A DNA stretch of 64,000 nt from Galactobacter valiniphilus (GCF_003575975.1 NZ_QQXK01000013.1:29212-93211); one strand, 5' to 3'. Counted from the first letter of the stretch, positions 7,312 to 16,803 are shown. Numbers and translations: made by a program. Notes: generated by a model not told the origin, from the sequence alone.

Positions 7312-8649
7312 ATGGCCCAGCTTGCCCACGCTGATGATGCCGCCCTCAGCCGCGTTGCCCCGCGCGATCAGAAGCATTGGTTCGGCATTGCCGTGCAACG
7401 CTTCGGCCAGGTCTCCGCGCTCTCCCAATTCCTGCTCGGCGCCACGCTCGGTTTCGGCATGACCTTCTGGCAGGCAGCGCTCGCGCTCCTGCTCGGCTCG
7501 GTCATCCTCGAGGTCCTCATGTGCATCGTGGGCATCATCGGCCAGCGCGAAGGACTCAACACTGCGCTGCTGGCGCGCTGGACCGGTTTCGGCGAGATCG
7601 GCGCCTCGCTCGTCGGTCTGGCCGTGGGTATCAGCCTCATCGGCTGGTTCGGCATCCAGTCGGCCATCTCTGCCCAGTCGCTCGACGCGATGATGCCCGG
7701 CGTCATGCCCGTGTGGCTCTGGAGCTTGCTCTTCGGTCTGCTCGTCACCGCCATCGTCGCCTTCGGATTCAAGGGCATGCAGTGGCTCGCCAACGTCACG
7801 GTTCCGCTCTTCCTGGTGCTCGTCGGCTGGTCGGTCATCTCCGAGCTCAGCAAGCACTCGTTCTCCGAGCTGCTCTCCTCCCCTGCCCCCGGTCCGAGCA
7901 TCAGCATCTGGGCCGGCACCGGCATCGTCGCGGGCGGCCTCATCGTTGGGGCGATCATCACCGCCGACATGACCCGCTACAACCGCTCCGCCGCCGACGT
8001 CGTCAAGCAGACGGTCGTGGGCGTCAGCTTGGGCGAGTTCGGCATTGGCCTGGCCGGTGTCCTCCTGGCTCACGCGGCCGCCAGCGGAGACATCGTCGCC
8101 ATCGTCACCTCATCCGTCGGCTTCGTCGGCCTGATCATCGTTATCACCGGCACACTGAAGATCAACGACTGGAACCTCTATTCCTCCTCCCTCGGCCTCG
8201 TGAATTTCATCGCCACGACCTTCCGCAAGCAGGTCAGCCGCGTGCCCTTCACGATCATCCTCGGCGTGGTGGGCTCGGTCCTCGCGGCGGCTGGCATCCT
8301 CGGAAAGTTCACCGACTTCCTCGTGGTGCTCAGCGTGGCCTTCCCGCCCATCGCGGGCATCATGGTCGCCGAGTACTTCATCGTGAAGCGCTGGCGCCCC
8401 GAGCTGGACGCCACGCGCGACTCCGGCGCCCTGCCGACCACCGCGCCGCGCGTCGTCCCGGCCACGCTGGTCATCTGGCTGATCTCGGCCGTGGTGGGCT
8501 ACGTCGTCACGTGGGGAATCCCCTCGCTCTGGTCCCTCCTGCTCTCCATGCTGTTGTACATCGCGGCGGGCAAGCTCGGCCTGGTGTGCGGCGTGGGACA
8601 GGCGGCCACCGCCGACGCCACGACCACCGCCCCGATCGCCGCTCACTGA
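7312..8649 (+). CDS. NCS1-family permease, CodB-like (cytosine/hydantoin type)
   Basis: A 445-residue integral membrane transporter with about twelve helices, preceded by an AGGAGG site. The amino-terminal part, with WFGIAVQRFGQ, GATLGFGMTFWQA and GWFGIQSA, follows the CodB branch of the nucleobase-cation-symport-1 family, which imports cytosine and related bases; the hydantoin transporter Mhp1 belongs to the same family. It is first gene of a plus-strand cluster with a HyuA-like protein, three DUF917 proteins and a PucR regulator, so the cargo is probably a hydantoin- or purine-breakdown-like ring compound (inference). Confidence 0.88.
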   Translation: MAQLAHADDAALSRVAPRDQKHWFGIAVQRFGQVSALSQFLLGATLGFGMTFWQAALALLLGSVILEVLMCIVGIIGQREGLNTALLARWTGFGEIGASLVGLAVGISLIGWFGIQSAISAQSLDAMMPGVMPVWLWSLLFGLLVTAIVAFGFKGMQWLANVTVPLFLVLVGWSVISELSKHSFSELLSSPAPGPSISIWAGTGIVAGGLIVGAIITADMTRYNRSAADVVKQTVVGVSLGEFGIGLAGVLLAHAAASGDIVAIVTSSVGFVGLIIVITGTLKINDWNLYSSSLGLVNFIATTFRKQVSRVPFTIILGVVGSVLAAAGILGKFTDFLVVLSVAFPPIAGIMVAEYFIVKRWRPELDATRDSGALPTTAPRVVPATLVIWLISAVVGYVVTWGIPSLWSLLLSMLLYIAAGKLGLVCGVGQAATADATTTAPIAAH

Positions 8650-8694
8650 CCCCTCACCTCCCCTCCTCGTTTAGTTCAGCGAAAGAAGAAGCAC

Positions 8695-10254
8695 ATGCAC
8701 ATCGGCATCGACGTTGGCGGAACCAACACCGACGCGGTCCTCATGGACGGGCGCACCACGCTCGCGGGCGTGAAGAACTCCACCAGCTCCGACGTGACCA
8801 GCGGCATCGTGGCCGCCATCGAAGCGCTGCGCGGCGACCATGCCTTCGAAGGCCACGAGATCTCCGCCGTGATGATCGGCACCACGCACTTCATCAACGC
8901 CCTCGTCGAGGCCAGGCGCCTGGCCCCCACGGCCGCCGTCCGGCTCGGCCTCCCGGCCACTGCTGCGCTGCCGCCGCTCGTCGACTGGCCGGACACGCTG
9001 CTCGAGGCGATCCATGCCAAGAGCTACCTCGCGCACGGCGGCTACGAGTTCGACGGTCGCCCCATCTCACCCCTGGATCCCGAGGAACTGCGCGGTATCG
9101 CCGCCGACATGGCGGCCAACGGCATCCGCTCCGTCGCCGTCTCCTCCGTCTTCAGCCCCGTCAACCACGACCTCGAGGTGCAGGCGGCCCAAATCCTCTC
9201 CGAGGTGCTCGGCGACGGCGTCGCCATCTCGCTCTCGCACGAGATCGGCCGCATCGGGATCCTGGAGCGCGAGAACGCCACGATCATCAACGCGGCGTTG
9301 CGCGAATTGGCCGGCGAGATCGTCGACGGCCTGACCGCCGCGGTCCGCGCCCAGGGAATCGAGGCCCCCATCTTCCTGAGCCAGAACGACGGCACGCTCA
9401 TGGACGAGGACTACGTGCGCCAGTACCCGGTGGCCACCTTCGCCTCCGGCCCGACCAACTCGATGCGCGGCGCCGCCCAGACTTCGGGGCTGGCCACGTG
9501 CGCCGTCATCGACGTGGGAGGCACCACGGCCGACATCGGCCTGCTCATCAACGGCTTCCCCCGTGAGACCGCCAACGAGGTCAAGGTCGCTGGCATCCGC
9601 ACCAACTTCCGCATGCCGGACGTGCTCTCGCTCGGCATCGGCGGCGGGTCCATCGTGAACCCCGACACCGCCGAGGTGGGGCCGGAGTCCGTGGGCTATC
9701 GCTTGAGCACCGAGGCGCTCGTGTTCGGCGGCTCCACTCTGACGGCGACCGACATCGCTGTGGCCGCCGGGCGCGCGAGCGTTGGCGACGCGAGCAAGGT
9801 GGCCCACCTTGACCCCGAGCTCGTCCAGCGCGTCCTCGCCCGCATTGCCGAACGCGTCTCCGAAGCCGTGGACCGCATGCGCACCTCCCCCGAGCCGCTC
9901 CCCGTGGTCGCCGTGGGCGGCGGGTCCATCCTGCTGCCGGACGAGCTGCCGCTCTTCGGGACGGTGCACCGCCCCGAGAACTACGCCGTGGCCAACGCCA
10001 TCGGCGCCTCGATCGCCCAGGTTGGCGGCGAGATCGACAAGGTCTACGCCGTGGAACCGGGGCGCCGCGAAGAGACGATCGCCGACGTCCGTGCCGAGGC
10101 AGTCAACAAGGCCATCGCCGCCGGCGCCGCGCCGGATTCCGTCGTCATCGTCGACTTCGACGAGGTGCCCATCCCTTATCTGCCTGGCAACGCCACGCGC
10201 CTCCGTGTCAAGGCCGTGGGCGATCTCGACATGAACACGGGGGTGCAGGCATGA
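8695..10254 (+). CDS. Hydantoinase/oxoprolinase A-like protein (HyuA family)
   Basis: A 519-residue protein of the hydantoinase/5-oxoprolinase A family, which opens lactam or hydantoin rings using ATP in many members. The ASKHA-fold phosphate loops are visible: IDVGGTNTDAVLM at the start and IDVGGTTADIGLL at about residue 270, with GIGGGSIV and VAVGGGSILLP further on. Many family members work with a HyuB subunit, but none is present; instead three DUF917 genes follow, the first overlapping this stop by 4 bp (ATGA). That pairing recurs in bacterial genomes and suggests a joint pathway. The exact substrate is unknown. Confidence 0.85.
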   Translation: MHIGIDVGGTNTDAVLMDGRTTLAGVKNSTSSDVTSGIVAAIEALRGDHAFEGHEISAVMIGTTHFINALVEARRLAPTAAVRLGLPATAALPPLVDWPDTLLEAIHAKSYLAHGGYEFDGRPISPLDPEELRGIAADMAANGIRSVAVSSVFSPVNHDLEVQAAQILSEVLGDGVAISLSHEIGRIGILERENATIINAALRELAGEIVDGLTAAVRAQGIEAPIFLSQNDGTLMDEDYVRQYPVATFASGPTNSMRGAAQTSGLATCAVIDVGGTTADIGLLINGFPRETANEVKVAGIRTNFRMPDVLSLGIGGGSIVNPDTAEVGPESVGYRLSTEALVFGGSTLTATDIAVAAGRASVGDASKVAHLDPELVQRVLARIAERVSEAVDRMRTSPEPLPVVAVGGGSILLPDELPLFGTVHRPENYAVANAIGASIAQVGGEIDKVYAVEPGRREETIADVRAEAVNKAIAAGAAPDSVVIVDFDEVPIPYLPGNATRLRVKAVGDLDMNTGVQA

Positions 10255-11357
10255 GCTGGATCCTTGACGCCGGGCGCGTCGAAGACATCGCCCGCGGTGC
10301 GGCACTGCTCGGCACGGGCGGCGGCGGAGACCCCTACATCGGTGCCCTGCTCGCCCGCCAGGCGCTGGCCGAACACGGCCCCGTGACCGCGGTGACCCTC
10401 GAAGAGGTGCCCGACGACGCAGTCGTGCTCACCGTTGCCATGATGGGCGCCCCCACCGTGATGGTGGAGAAGCTGCCGAGCCTCAAGGAAGTCATGGCCC
10501 CCGTGCGCGCCGTGGGCGAGTACCTGGGTCGCCCTGTGACGCACGTGGCCTGCGCCGAGGTGGGCGGGGTGAACTCCACGATTCCCATCGCCGCCGCAGC
10601 AGCGCTGGGCCTGCCGCTCATCGACGCCGACGGCATGGGCCGCGCCTTCCCCGAGCTGCAAATGGTGCTCCCCACCCTCTACGGCGTCACGGCCTCGCCC
10701 CTGGCCCTCGCCGATGAGAAGGGGAATGTCTCCGTCCTGAACACCGTGGACAACACCTGGACCGAGCGGATCGCCCGCGTAGCCTGCGTGGAGATGGGTT
10801 GCTCCGTCATAATCTCCGGCTTCCCCATGGATGGTGCCACGGCCAGGGCCGCCCTGGTTCCGGACTCCCTGAGCCACTGCGGCAACATCGGATCCGCGAT
10901 CCTGGCCGCCCGAGAGGAGAAGCGCGACCCAGTCGGCGCCATCGTCGAGTTGGTGCGCGGCCGCGAACTCTTTGGCGGCAAGGTGGTCGATGTCCAGCGC
11001 GGCACCACTGCCGGCTTCGCCCGCGGCCGGGCACGCATCGAGGCTGGGAGCGGCGCGGAGGCGAGCGCCCTCGAGCTCAACTTCCAGAACGAGCACCTCG
11101 TGGCCCGCACCGACACCAAGGTGCTCGTCACTGCGCCGGATCTGATCATGGTGGTCGACCACGACTCCGGTGAACCGATCACCACGGAGGCGCTGCGCTA
11201 CGGCCAGCGCGTGCGTGTCCTCGCGGCGCCGTCGGATCCGCGCTGGCACCAGCCGGAGGCCCTGGCCATGGTGGGGCCCCGCTACTTCGGCTACGAGATG
11301 CCATCGCACCGCTGGGACGGCAGTACCGATCCCGAGCCGGCGACGGTGGCCTCATGA
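10251..11357 (+). CDS. DUF917 family protein, copy 1
   Basis: A 368-residue DUF917 protein. Characteristic parts are the N-terminal ALLGTGGGGDPY, the MMGAPTVMVEK segment, and IDADGMGRAFPELQM; the C-terminal half has RGTTAGFARGRA and FQNEHLVA. It overlaps hyuA and the next DUF917 gene by 4 bp each, so the three are translationally coupled. The family has been linked to hydantoin-type metabolism and, as I recall without certainty, to thiohydantoin desulfuration. HyuA plus DUF917 pairs probably act as one system, with this copy a candidate catalytic or partner subunit. Confidence 0.85.
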   Translation: MSWILDAGRVEDIARGAALLGTGGGGDPYIGALLARQALAEHGPVTAVTLEEVPDDAVVLTVAMMGAPTVMVEKLPSLKEVMAPVRAVGEYLGRPVTHVACAEVGGVNSTIPIAAAAALGLPLIDADGMGRAFPELQMVLPTLYGVTASPLALADEKGNVSVLNTVDNTWTERIARVACVEMGCSVIISGFPMDGATARAALVPDSLSHCGNIGSAILAAREEKRDPVGAIVELVRGRELFGGKVVDVQRGTTAGFARGRARIEAGSGAEASALELNFQNEHLVARTDTKVLVTAPDLIMVVDHDSGEPITTEALRYGQRVRVLAAPSDPRWHQPEALAMVGPRYFGYEMPSHRWDGSTDPEPATVAS

Positions 11358-12436
11358 GCTGGCAGCTGCGCGCCGAGGACCTCCCCGACCTGGCCCGCGG
11401 CGCCACCCTCCTCGGGACGGGCGGCGGCGGTGATCCGTACATCGGCCAAAAGCTCGTTGAGCGGGTGCTCGGCGAGCGCACCATCACGGTGTGGGATCCC
11501 GAGGATGTTCCGGCCGACGCCCTGGTCATTCCCACGGCGCAGATGGGTGCGCCGACCGTCATGGTGGAGAAGATCCCCGCGGGGACCGAGCCCACCTTGG
11601 CACTACGGATGCTCGAAGAGCACCTGGGACGCACGGCGCAGGCCACCATGCCGATCGAGTGCGGGGGCATCAACTCGATGATCCCGCTCATCGTCGCGGC
11701 GGAGACGGGACTGCCCGTCGTCGATGCCGACGGCATGGGTCGGGCCTTCCCCGAGCTGTCGATGGAGACCTTTGCCGTCTACGGGGTCCACGGATCCCCG
11801 CTGGCGCTGGCCGGCGAGCGTGGCGAGCGCGTCATCATCGACACCGGTGACGACGATCGGCAGATGGAGTGGCTTGCACGTGGGGTCACCATCCGCCTGG
11901 GCGGTGTGGGCCACATCGCCGAGTACGCCATGACGGGCGAGCAAGTCCGCGCCACTGCGGTGCCACGCACGCTCTCCATGGCGCTGGCGCTCGGCCGGGC
12001 CATCCGGGAGGCGCGGGAGCGCCACGAGGATCCGTTCGAGGCGATCGCGGCGGCGTTGGCCCCCACGCTCTACAGCCACGTTCGCGAGCTCTTCCGCGGC
12101 AAGGTCGCCGATGTCGAACGGCGCACCACTGAGGGCTTCGCACGCGGCCGGGCGATCATCGAGGCGCCCGAGGGCCAGCAGATGGAGATCGATTTTCAGA
12201 ACGAAAACCTCGTGGCCCGTTGTGGCGGGGCGGTCGTAGCGATCGTGCCCGACCTCATCTGCGTTGTTGATGCGGAGACGGCCGAGCCCATCACCACGGA
12301 GGGCCTGCGGTACGGCCAGCGCGTGCGCGTGCTCGGCATTTCCACGCCGGAAATCATGCGCACTCCGGAGGCGCTGGCCACGTTTGGCCCGGCGGCCTTC
12401 GGGCTGAGCGAGCCCTTCGTTCCCGTGGAGTCATAG
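11354..12436 (+). CDS. DUF917 family protein, copy 2
   Basis: A 360-residue paralogue of copy 1, clearly alike over its whole length: TLLGTGGGGDPY at the start, QMGAPTVMVEK, VDADGMGRAFPELSM, RTTEGFARGRA and FQNENLVA. The start overlaps the preceding gene in an ATGA junction and the gene ends 31 bp before copy 3. The closeness of copies 1 and 2 suggests an old tandem duplication, possibly forming a heteromeric enzyme. No residue of the shared motifs is lost, so both copies may be functional. Confidence 0.85.
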   Translation: MSWQLRAEDLPDLARGATLLGTGGGGDPYIGQKLVERVLGERTITVWDPEDVPADALVIPTAQMGAPTVMVEKIPAGTEPTLALRMLEEHLGRTAQATMPIECGGINSMIPLIVAAETGLPVVDADGMGRAFPELSMETFAVYGVHGSPLALAGERGERVIIDTGDDDRQMEWLARGVTIRLGGVGHIAEYAMTGEQVRATAVPRTLSMALALGRAIREARERHEDPFEAIAAALAPTLYSHVRELFRGKVADVERRTTEGFARGRAIIEAPEGQQMEIDFQNENLVARCGGAVVAIVPDLICVVDAETAEPITTEGLRYGQRVRVLGISTPEIMRTPEALATFGPAAFGLSEPFVPVES

Positions 12437-12455
12437 GCAGCGCTTGGCCGCCGCC

Positions 12456-12467
12456 TAAACTGAAGCC
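12456..12467 (+). promoter_or_regulatory. Putative leaderless promoter for DUF917 copy 3
   Basis: The -10-like hexamer TAAACT (12456-12461) ends exactly 6 nt before the ATG at 12468 and no ribosome binding site is present, the usual form of actinobacterial leaderless transcripts. It would let copy 3 and the regulator be expressed apart from the operon. No clear -35 is seen. Confidence 0.5.
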
Positions 12468-13514
12468 ATGACGAGGACCCTCGGAGCCGAGCACCTTCCG
12501 GTGCTGGCCCGGGGGTTCTCGTGGTTGGGGGCGGGTGGTGGCGGGAACACGCTCACGCTCGAACTGATCCTGGGCCAGCGCAGGCCCTGGCCGCTCCAGG
12601 TTCACGGCGTCCACGAGCTGGACCCTGATACCCCAGCGGTGGCCGTCGGCTACGCGGGCTCCACCTACCTCATGACGGAACGCCTCCCCGATGCCGCCCT
12701 GTTCGCCCCGCTCCTGGCGGCGGCCGAACGCTGGACCGGTACCCCGGCGCGCGCCGTGTGCTCGATGGAGGGCGGCGGGATGAACGGCCTGACGCCGCTC
12801 CTCTTGGCGCCGGAGCTTGCTCTCATTGACGCCGACTTCACGGGCCGCGCCCTCCCCCGCTTCGACCAGATGACCATGTTTGTCGACGAGGTTCCCGGCC
12901 TGCTCGCCTGCGTCTCCACCGGTGCGGGCGGGGTGTGCGTCATCGAGGCGAGTCGCTCCGCGGATGTGGAGTCGCTCGTGCGCGCAGCAGTGGTCTGCGC
13001 CGGCGGGGTGGGCCCCGTGCTCATCGCCGGCTTTACGGTGGGGCAGCTGACCGACCATGCCATCACGGGCGGGATGGAGCGGGCCCTCACCTTGGGCCGG
13101 GTGGATCTGGGCGGCCCCCCGCTGGAGGTGGCAGCCTCCGTGGGTGGGCGTTACGTGGGCGGCGGCCGCGTGGAGTCGGTGACGGCGGGCGTGGCGGACC
13201 CCTACACCTCCTCCGCGCTCATGGCGGGGGACGACGGCGCGGTCTTGCGTTTGGTCTCCCACACAGAATTCCTGGCGGTGCAGCGCGACGGCGAGGCGGT
13301 CGCCAGCGCGCCGGAGGTGATCGTCTGCATCGATCCGAGCAGCAACGAGATCCTCGAGGTGCACGGCATTCATCCGGCCCGACGTGTGGAGATTTTCGCC
13401 TTGCCCGCCCCTGCGTGGTGGTCGGCGGCGCCGCACCGCCTGCGCCACGTCACCCCGGCCGCCTATGGCGTGCGGGGCCTGGATCAGGACGGAGGATCAT
13501 GCAGCACACCTTGA
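12468..13514 (+). CDS. DUF917 family protein, copy 3 (divergent)
   Basis: A 348-residue DUF917 relative that is more diverged than copies 1 and 2. The glycine loop reads SWLGAGGGGNT instead of LLGTGGGGDP, and the DADGMGRAFPE motif has become DADFTGRALPR, so substrate or role may differ. It starts after a 31-bp gap with an apparent leaderless promoter and overlaps the PucR gene by 16 bp. The pairing with the regulator could mean it helps sense or process the inducing metabolite (inference). Confidence 0.78.
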   Translation: MTRTLGAEHLPVLARGFSWLGAGGGGNTLTLELILGQRRPWPLQVHGVHELDPDTPAVAVGYAGSTYLMTERLPDAALFAPLLAAAERWTGTPARAVCSMEGGGMNGLTPLLLAPELALIDADFTGRALPRFDQMTMFVDEVPGLLACVSTGAGGVCVIEASRSADVESLVRAAVVCAGGVGPVLIAGFTVGQLTDHAITGGMERALTLGRVDLGGPPLEVAASVGGRYVGGGRVESVTAGVADPYTSSALMAGDDGAVLRLVSHTEFLAVQRDGEAVASAPEVIVCIDPSSNEILEVHGIHPARRVEIFALPAPAWWSAAPHRLRHVTPAAYGVRGLDQDGGSCSTP

Positions 13515-15070
13515 ACTTGAGGGCTCTCGTGGCCCACCCCCGCAATGGGGGCCTGCGGTGGATCGAACCGGCCGAGAACGCTGACCTCTTGGATCCGGTA
13601 GATATCCCGTTGCACGACGTCGCTCTAGTCACCTCGGTCGAGGAGCTCCCCTCCCACGGGCCGGCGGAAGCCGTGGGGCCGGGCGCCCCCGGCCCCGTCG
13701 GATCGCTCGTCGTCTTCACCCAACCCCCGCCAGCGGAGCCATGGGAGGCCGACGCGCTCCTGCGCCGGGTGAAGTCGCGCGGGCACGTCGCCCTAGCCTT
13801 CAAGGAACCCGCTGACCTGGGGGCCGGGACTCTGGCCGTGGCCCGCCGCCTCGGCCTTCACGTCTTGGGGTCGGGTGCCCCACTCGCGCTCGCACGGGCC
13901 GCGTGGGAGCTGCAGGGAAATCAGGACGCCCTCACCTTGGGATACGTGCGCAAGGTGGCGCAGTCCGTCGAATACCACGCCGATCATGTGCAGGATCTGC
14001 TGCGCCATCTCGCGGCGAGCGTGGGGCACGGGGTGGCCCTCGTTGACCGCGAAGGCGTCTTGCTGGAGGCCGGTCAACACCTCTCCCCCGATCTGCACGC
14101 GGCCCTCTGCTCCGACGCATGGACTCAGGCGGCCCAGGCCGGGGATACCTCCGGTGCCTCGGTCAGGGTGGAGAGCCCCAGCCGGGAGGGACTGCGCCTC
14201 GTCTTCTTCGACGGAGGCCTGGCCGGCGCGCAGCTCTCGGCCCTCGCGGTGGCCGCCGAAATGGCCATGCCCGCCGTGGCCGCGCGCCTCCTCATCGACG
14301 AGGTGGCCTCAGTCAACAACGCGTCGATCGATTCCGGCCTCATTCGAGATTTCCTCGAGCAGCCGGGCGGCCCCGACTCCGACGTGCGCCGCCGCATGCA
14401 CGAGCGCGGTTGGCGCACCTCCGGGGTGCACCTTGGCTTCCGCATTCAGGGGCTCAGCCGGCTCACTCCGCTGGAGCTCCTGCGCAGCGTTTCCCGTGAA
14501 ACGGGGGCTTGGGACGTCGACACACACGTGAGCACGGCCGGCCTCGGCGTCATCGGCTGGCTCACCTTTCCCGAGCCGCCCTCCAGCCGCGAGCTGGAAC
14601 GCCACACCGGGGCGCTGCGCGAGCTGCACCGGACGTTGCGCCGGTCATTCAACGTCTCCACCGGCGTGGGGACGCCCGAGGCGGGGGCCGAGGGGCTTGC
14701 CTCGAGCCTCGACGCCGCCGGCGAGGCGGCGCGCGTCGCCGCCCATCGCGAGCGCGGCGGGTATTTCCTGCGCATCGACGCCCTCGGCTTGGAGCAGCTT
14801 CTGCTCTCCCGCACGCGCAACGACATCTTTCTCCCCGCCGCGCGTTCGCTCCTACAGCCACTCATCGAGGCCGGCGGCGAGCTTCTTCCGACGCTCGGTG
14901 CCTATCTCGATCACGAGTCCTCCACAGCCGCCACGGCCCACGCGCTCGGGTTTCACCGCAACACGGTGAGCACCAGGATCGAGCGCATCAAGGACCTCTT
15001 GGGCTTGGACCTCGCCGATCCGGACACGCGCCTCGCCGTGCACCTGGCGTTGCGGGCACTGCAAGACTGA
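13499..15070 (+). CDS. PucR-family transcriptional regulator
   Basis: A 523-residue regulator. The N-terminal half carries the PucR-type sensory region; the C-terminal ~60 residues form the PucR helix-turn-helix, seen as ATAHALGFHRNTVSTRIERI followed by a short LADPDTRLAVHLAL helix. PucR proteins usually activate purine, allantoin or hydantoin breakdown genes, so this is the likely activator of the permease-HyuA-DUF917 cluster. The ATG at 13499 follows GGAGGAT and sits within the end of DUF917 copy 3. The coding sequence contains a degenerate parS palindrome at 14488-14503. Confidence 0.88.
   Translation: MQHTLNLRALVAHPRNGGLRWIEPAENADLLDPVDIPLHDVALVTSVEELPSHGPAEAVGPGAPGPVGSLVVFTQPPPAEPWEADALLRRVKSRGHVALAFKEPADLGAGTLAVARRLGLHVLGSGAPLALARAAWELQGNQDALTLGYVRKVAQSVEYHADHVQDLLRHLAASVGHGVALVDREGVLLEAGQHLSPDLHAALCSDAWTQAAQAGDTSGASVRVESPSREGLRLVFFDGGLAGAQLSALAVAAEMAMPAVAARLLIDEVASVNNASIDSGLIRDFLEQPGGPDSDVRRRMHERGWRTSGVHLGFRIQGLSRLTPLELLRSVSRETGAWDVDTHVSTAGLGVIGWLTFPEPPSSRELERHTGALRELHRTLRRSFNVSTGVGTPEAGAEGLASSLDAAGEAARVAAHRERGGYFLRIDALGLEQLLLSRTRNDIFLPAARSLLQPLIEAGGELLPTLGAYLDHESSTAATAHALGFHRNTVSTRIERIKDLLGLDLADPDTRLAVHLALRALQD
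14488..14503. other. Degenerate parS-like palindrome inside the PucR gene
   Basis: CGTTTCCCGTGAAACG is a near-palindrome with the parS core GTTTC-C-CGTGAAAC, three mismatches from the consensus. It shares the CCCGTG centre with the site at 56908. It lies 41.5 kb from the start of parA. Confidence 0.45.
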
Positions 15071-15085
15071 GCCGCAGCACGACGG

Positions 15086-15113
15086 CGCCCTCCCGCCTCC
15101 CGGCGGGAGGGCG
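15086..15113. terminator. Terminator hairpin between convergent PucR and permease genes
   Basis: Perfect 12-bp stem CGCCCTCCCGCC / GGCGGGAGGGCG with loop TCCC, 15 bp after the PucR stop; it could serve both directions. Confidence 0.75.
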
Positions 15114-15125
15114 TCGCGCGAGTCT

Positions 15126-15146
15126 CGCGTCGCCTCAGGCGACGCG
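15126..15146 (-). terminator. Second hairpin, after the permease pseudogene
   Basis: Perfect 9-bp stem CGCGTCGCC / GGCGACGCG with loop TCA, 11 bp past the permease stop at 15158. Confidence 0.6.
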
Positions 15147-15157
15147 CGGCTGGGTGC

Positions 15158-16661
15158 TTAGCCCACGCCGTCGAGCATGTCGGTCTCGGTGTTGCCGATC
15201 GCGGAGATCACCTGGGGGCGGCGGGCCCGCAGGAAGACGTACCAGGCCACGGCCACGAGCATCGTGACGAGGAAGAGGTACGGGATCACGTTGACGGGGA
15301 ACGCCGGGACGGGCCACACGTTCGCATAGAAGACGGAGGCCATGCTGACCACGGCGACCGTCGCGCAGATCCACACGAGCGCGTGTTCTTCATGCCCTCG
15401 CGGCGCGTGTAGACCACGCAGGCGATCGCAACGAGCGCGTAGGCCACCATGTACCCGTAGGTGCCGTAGGTGTCCACGTAGACCGTGATGTCCATGGGCG
15501 CCGTGCCGATCAGCAGCAGGACGATGTCCAGGGCGATCGCGAGCGGGCCGGCGATGAGCAGCACGCGGTGCGGGGTCAGGTGGCGTTCATGGGTGCGACC
15601 GAAGCTCTCGTGGATCACGCCCTCCTTGCCCATGACGTAAAGGATGCGGCCCACCACGTTGAGCGGGGCCACGACCACGGCGAAGAACGCGGCGCCGACA
15701 CCGAAGGTCAGGATCGGGCCGAACCAGGCGGGCATGCGGATGGGCCGAGGTAGGTGCCCGTGACGTCGGAGAGCAGGGTCGCCGAGTGATCGGAGGCGAC
15801 GCCGGCCACGGTGGACTCGCCCACGGCGGTCACGAGGACCCAGCTGGACACGGCGTAGAACACGGCAACGCCGCGGAGGGCCACGTAGGTGGCGCGCGGG
15901 ATGGTGCGGCTGGGGTCCTTGGTCTCGTCGCGGAAAACGGCAGTGACCTCGAAGCCCAGGAAGCTCAGGAGCGCGAAGAGAATGGCGACTCCCGGGGCAC
16001 CGGAGAAGATCTGGGAGGGCTGGAAGGCGGCGGTGGAGGGGCCCTCGGGGCCGGAACCGGAGGCGATGACGGCGACGTCGAGCACCACCACGATGGCGAC
16101 CTCGGCGATCAGCAGGATCGCGAGCACCTTCCCGGAGACCGCGATGTTCCCGTAGCCCAGCGCGGCCACGCCGGCGGCGACGAGCAGCGCCCAGGCCCAC
16201 CACGGGAGGCTCGGGACGCCGTAGGAGGCCAGGAGCTCCTGGATGCCTGGGCCGATCAGCCCGTAGACGGCGGCCTCGAGCGTCAGGTACGTGAGCAGGG
16301 CGGCGAAGCCCGTTCCCACGCCGGCTCCGGCGCCGAGGCCCTCGCGGACGTAGGAGGAGAACGCGCCGGCGCGGCGCACATGCGGGGTCATGGCTGTGAA
16401 GCCCACCGCGAAGAGCGCGAGCACCAGGGCGGCAATCACGAAGGTGGCGGGGAAGGCCGCGCCGTTGCCGAGGGGAACCGGCCCGCCGATGACGCCGAGC
16501 GGCGAGGCGGCGGCGACCACCATGAAGACGATGGACCATAGGCCGAGGCGGCCGCGCAGGCCGCTCCCGTGTCCGGTGCTTTCGGCGCCCTGCGGCGCGG
16601 GGCCAGCTGCGGCGGGCCGCTGGGCGGCGGTGGTGTGGGACGGAGCGCTCGGCTGAGCCAT
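15158..16661 (-). pseudogene. APC-superfamily amino-acid permease, broken by two frameshifts
   Basis: About 500 codons of an amino-acid/polyamine permease split over three frames. The first segment (16661 down to about 15740) starts at an ATG with GAGGAGA and holds the early helices, including GLWSIVFMVVAAASPLGV. A shift near 15740 moves the reading to RMPAWFGPIL, with GRILYVMGKEGVIHE further on. A second shift near 15385 moves it to VWICATVAV and the last helices, ending in MLDGVG. Each piece is well conserved in style, so either this is a recent pseudogene or the sequence has two single-base errors. An intact gene would be a twelve-helix importer. Confidence 0.8.
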
Positions 16662-16803
16662 GATTCTCCTCGGCGTGGGTGCGGCCGGGCCCGATGCCCG
16701 GCCCGCTCACGCTACGAAGCGGGCGCCCCGGGCGGAGAACACGTGTTCCCCCACGTCCCCGCGTGACGCTTCCGCGACGCGCCCGCCGGGCCCCGGCGGC
16801 CCT

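Noticed and set aside
8671..10305. Long antisense frames over the HyuA gene
   Set aside because: Mirror frames caused by high third-position GC of the real gene.
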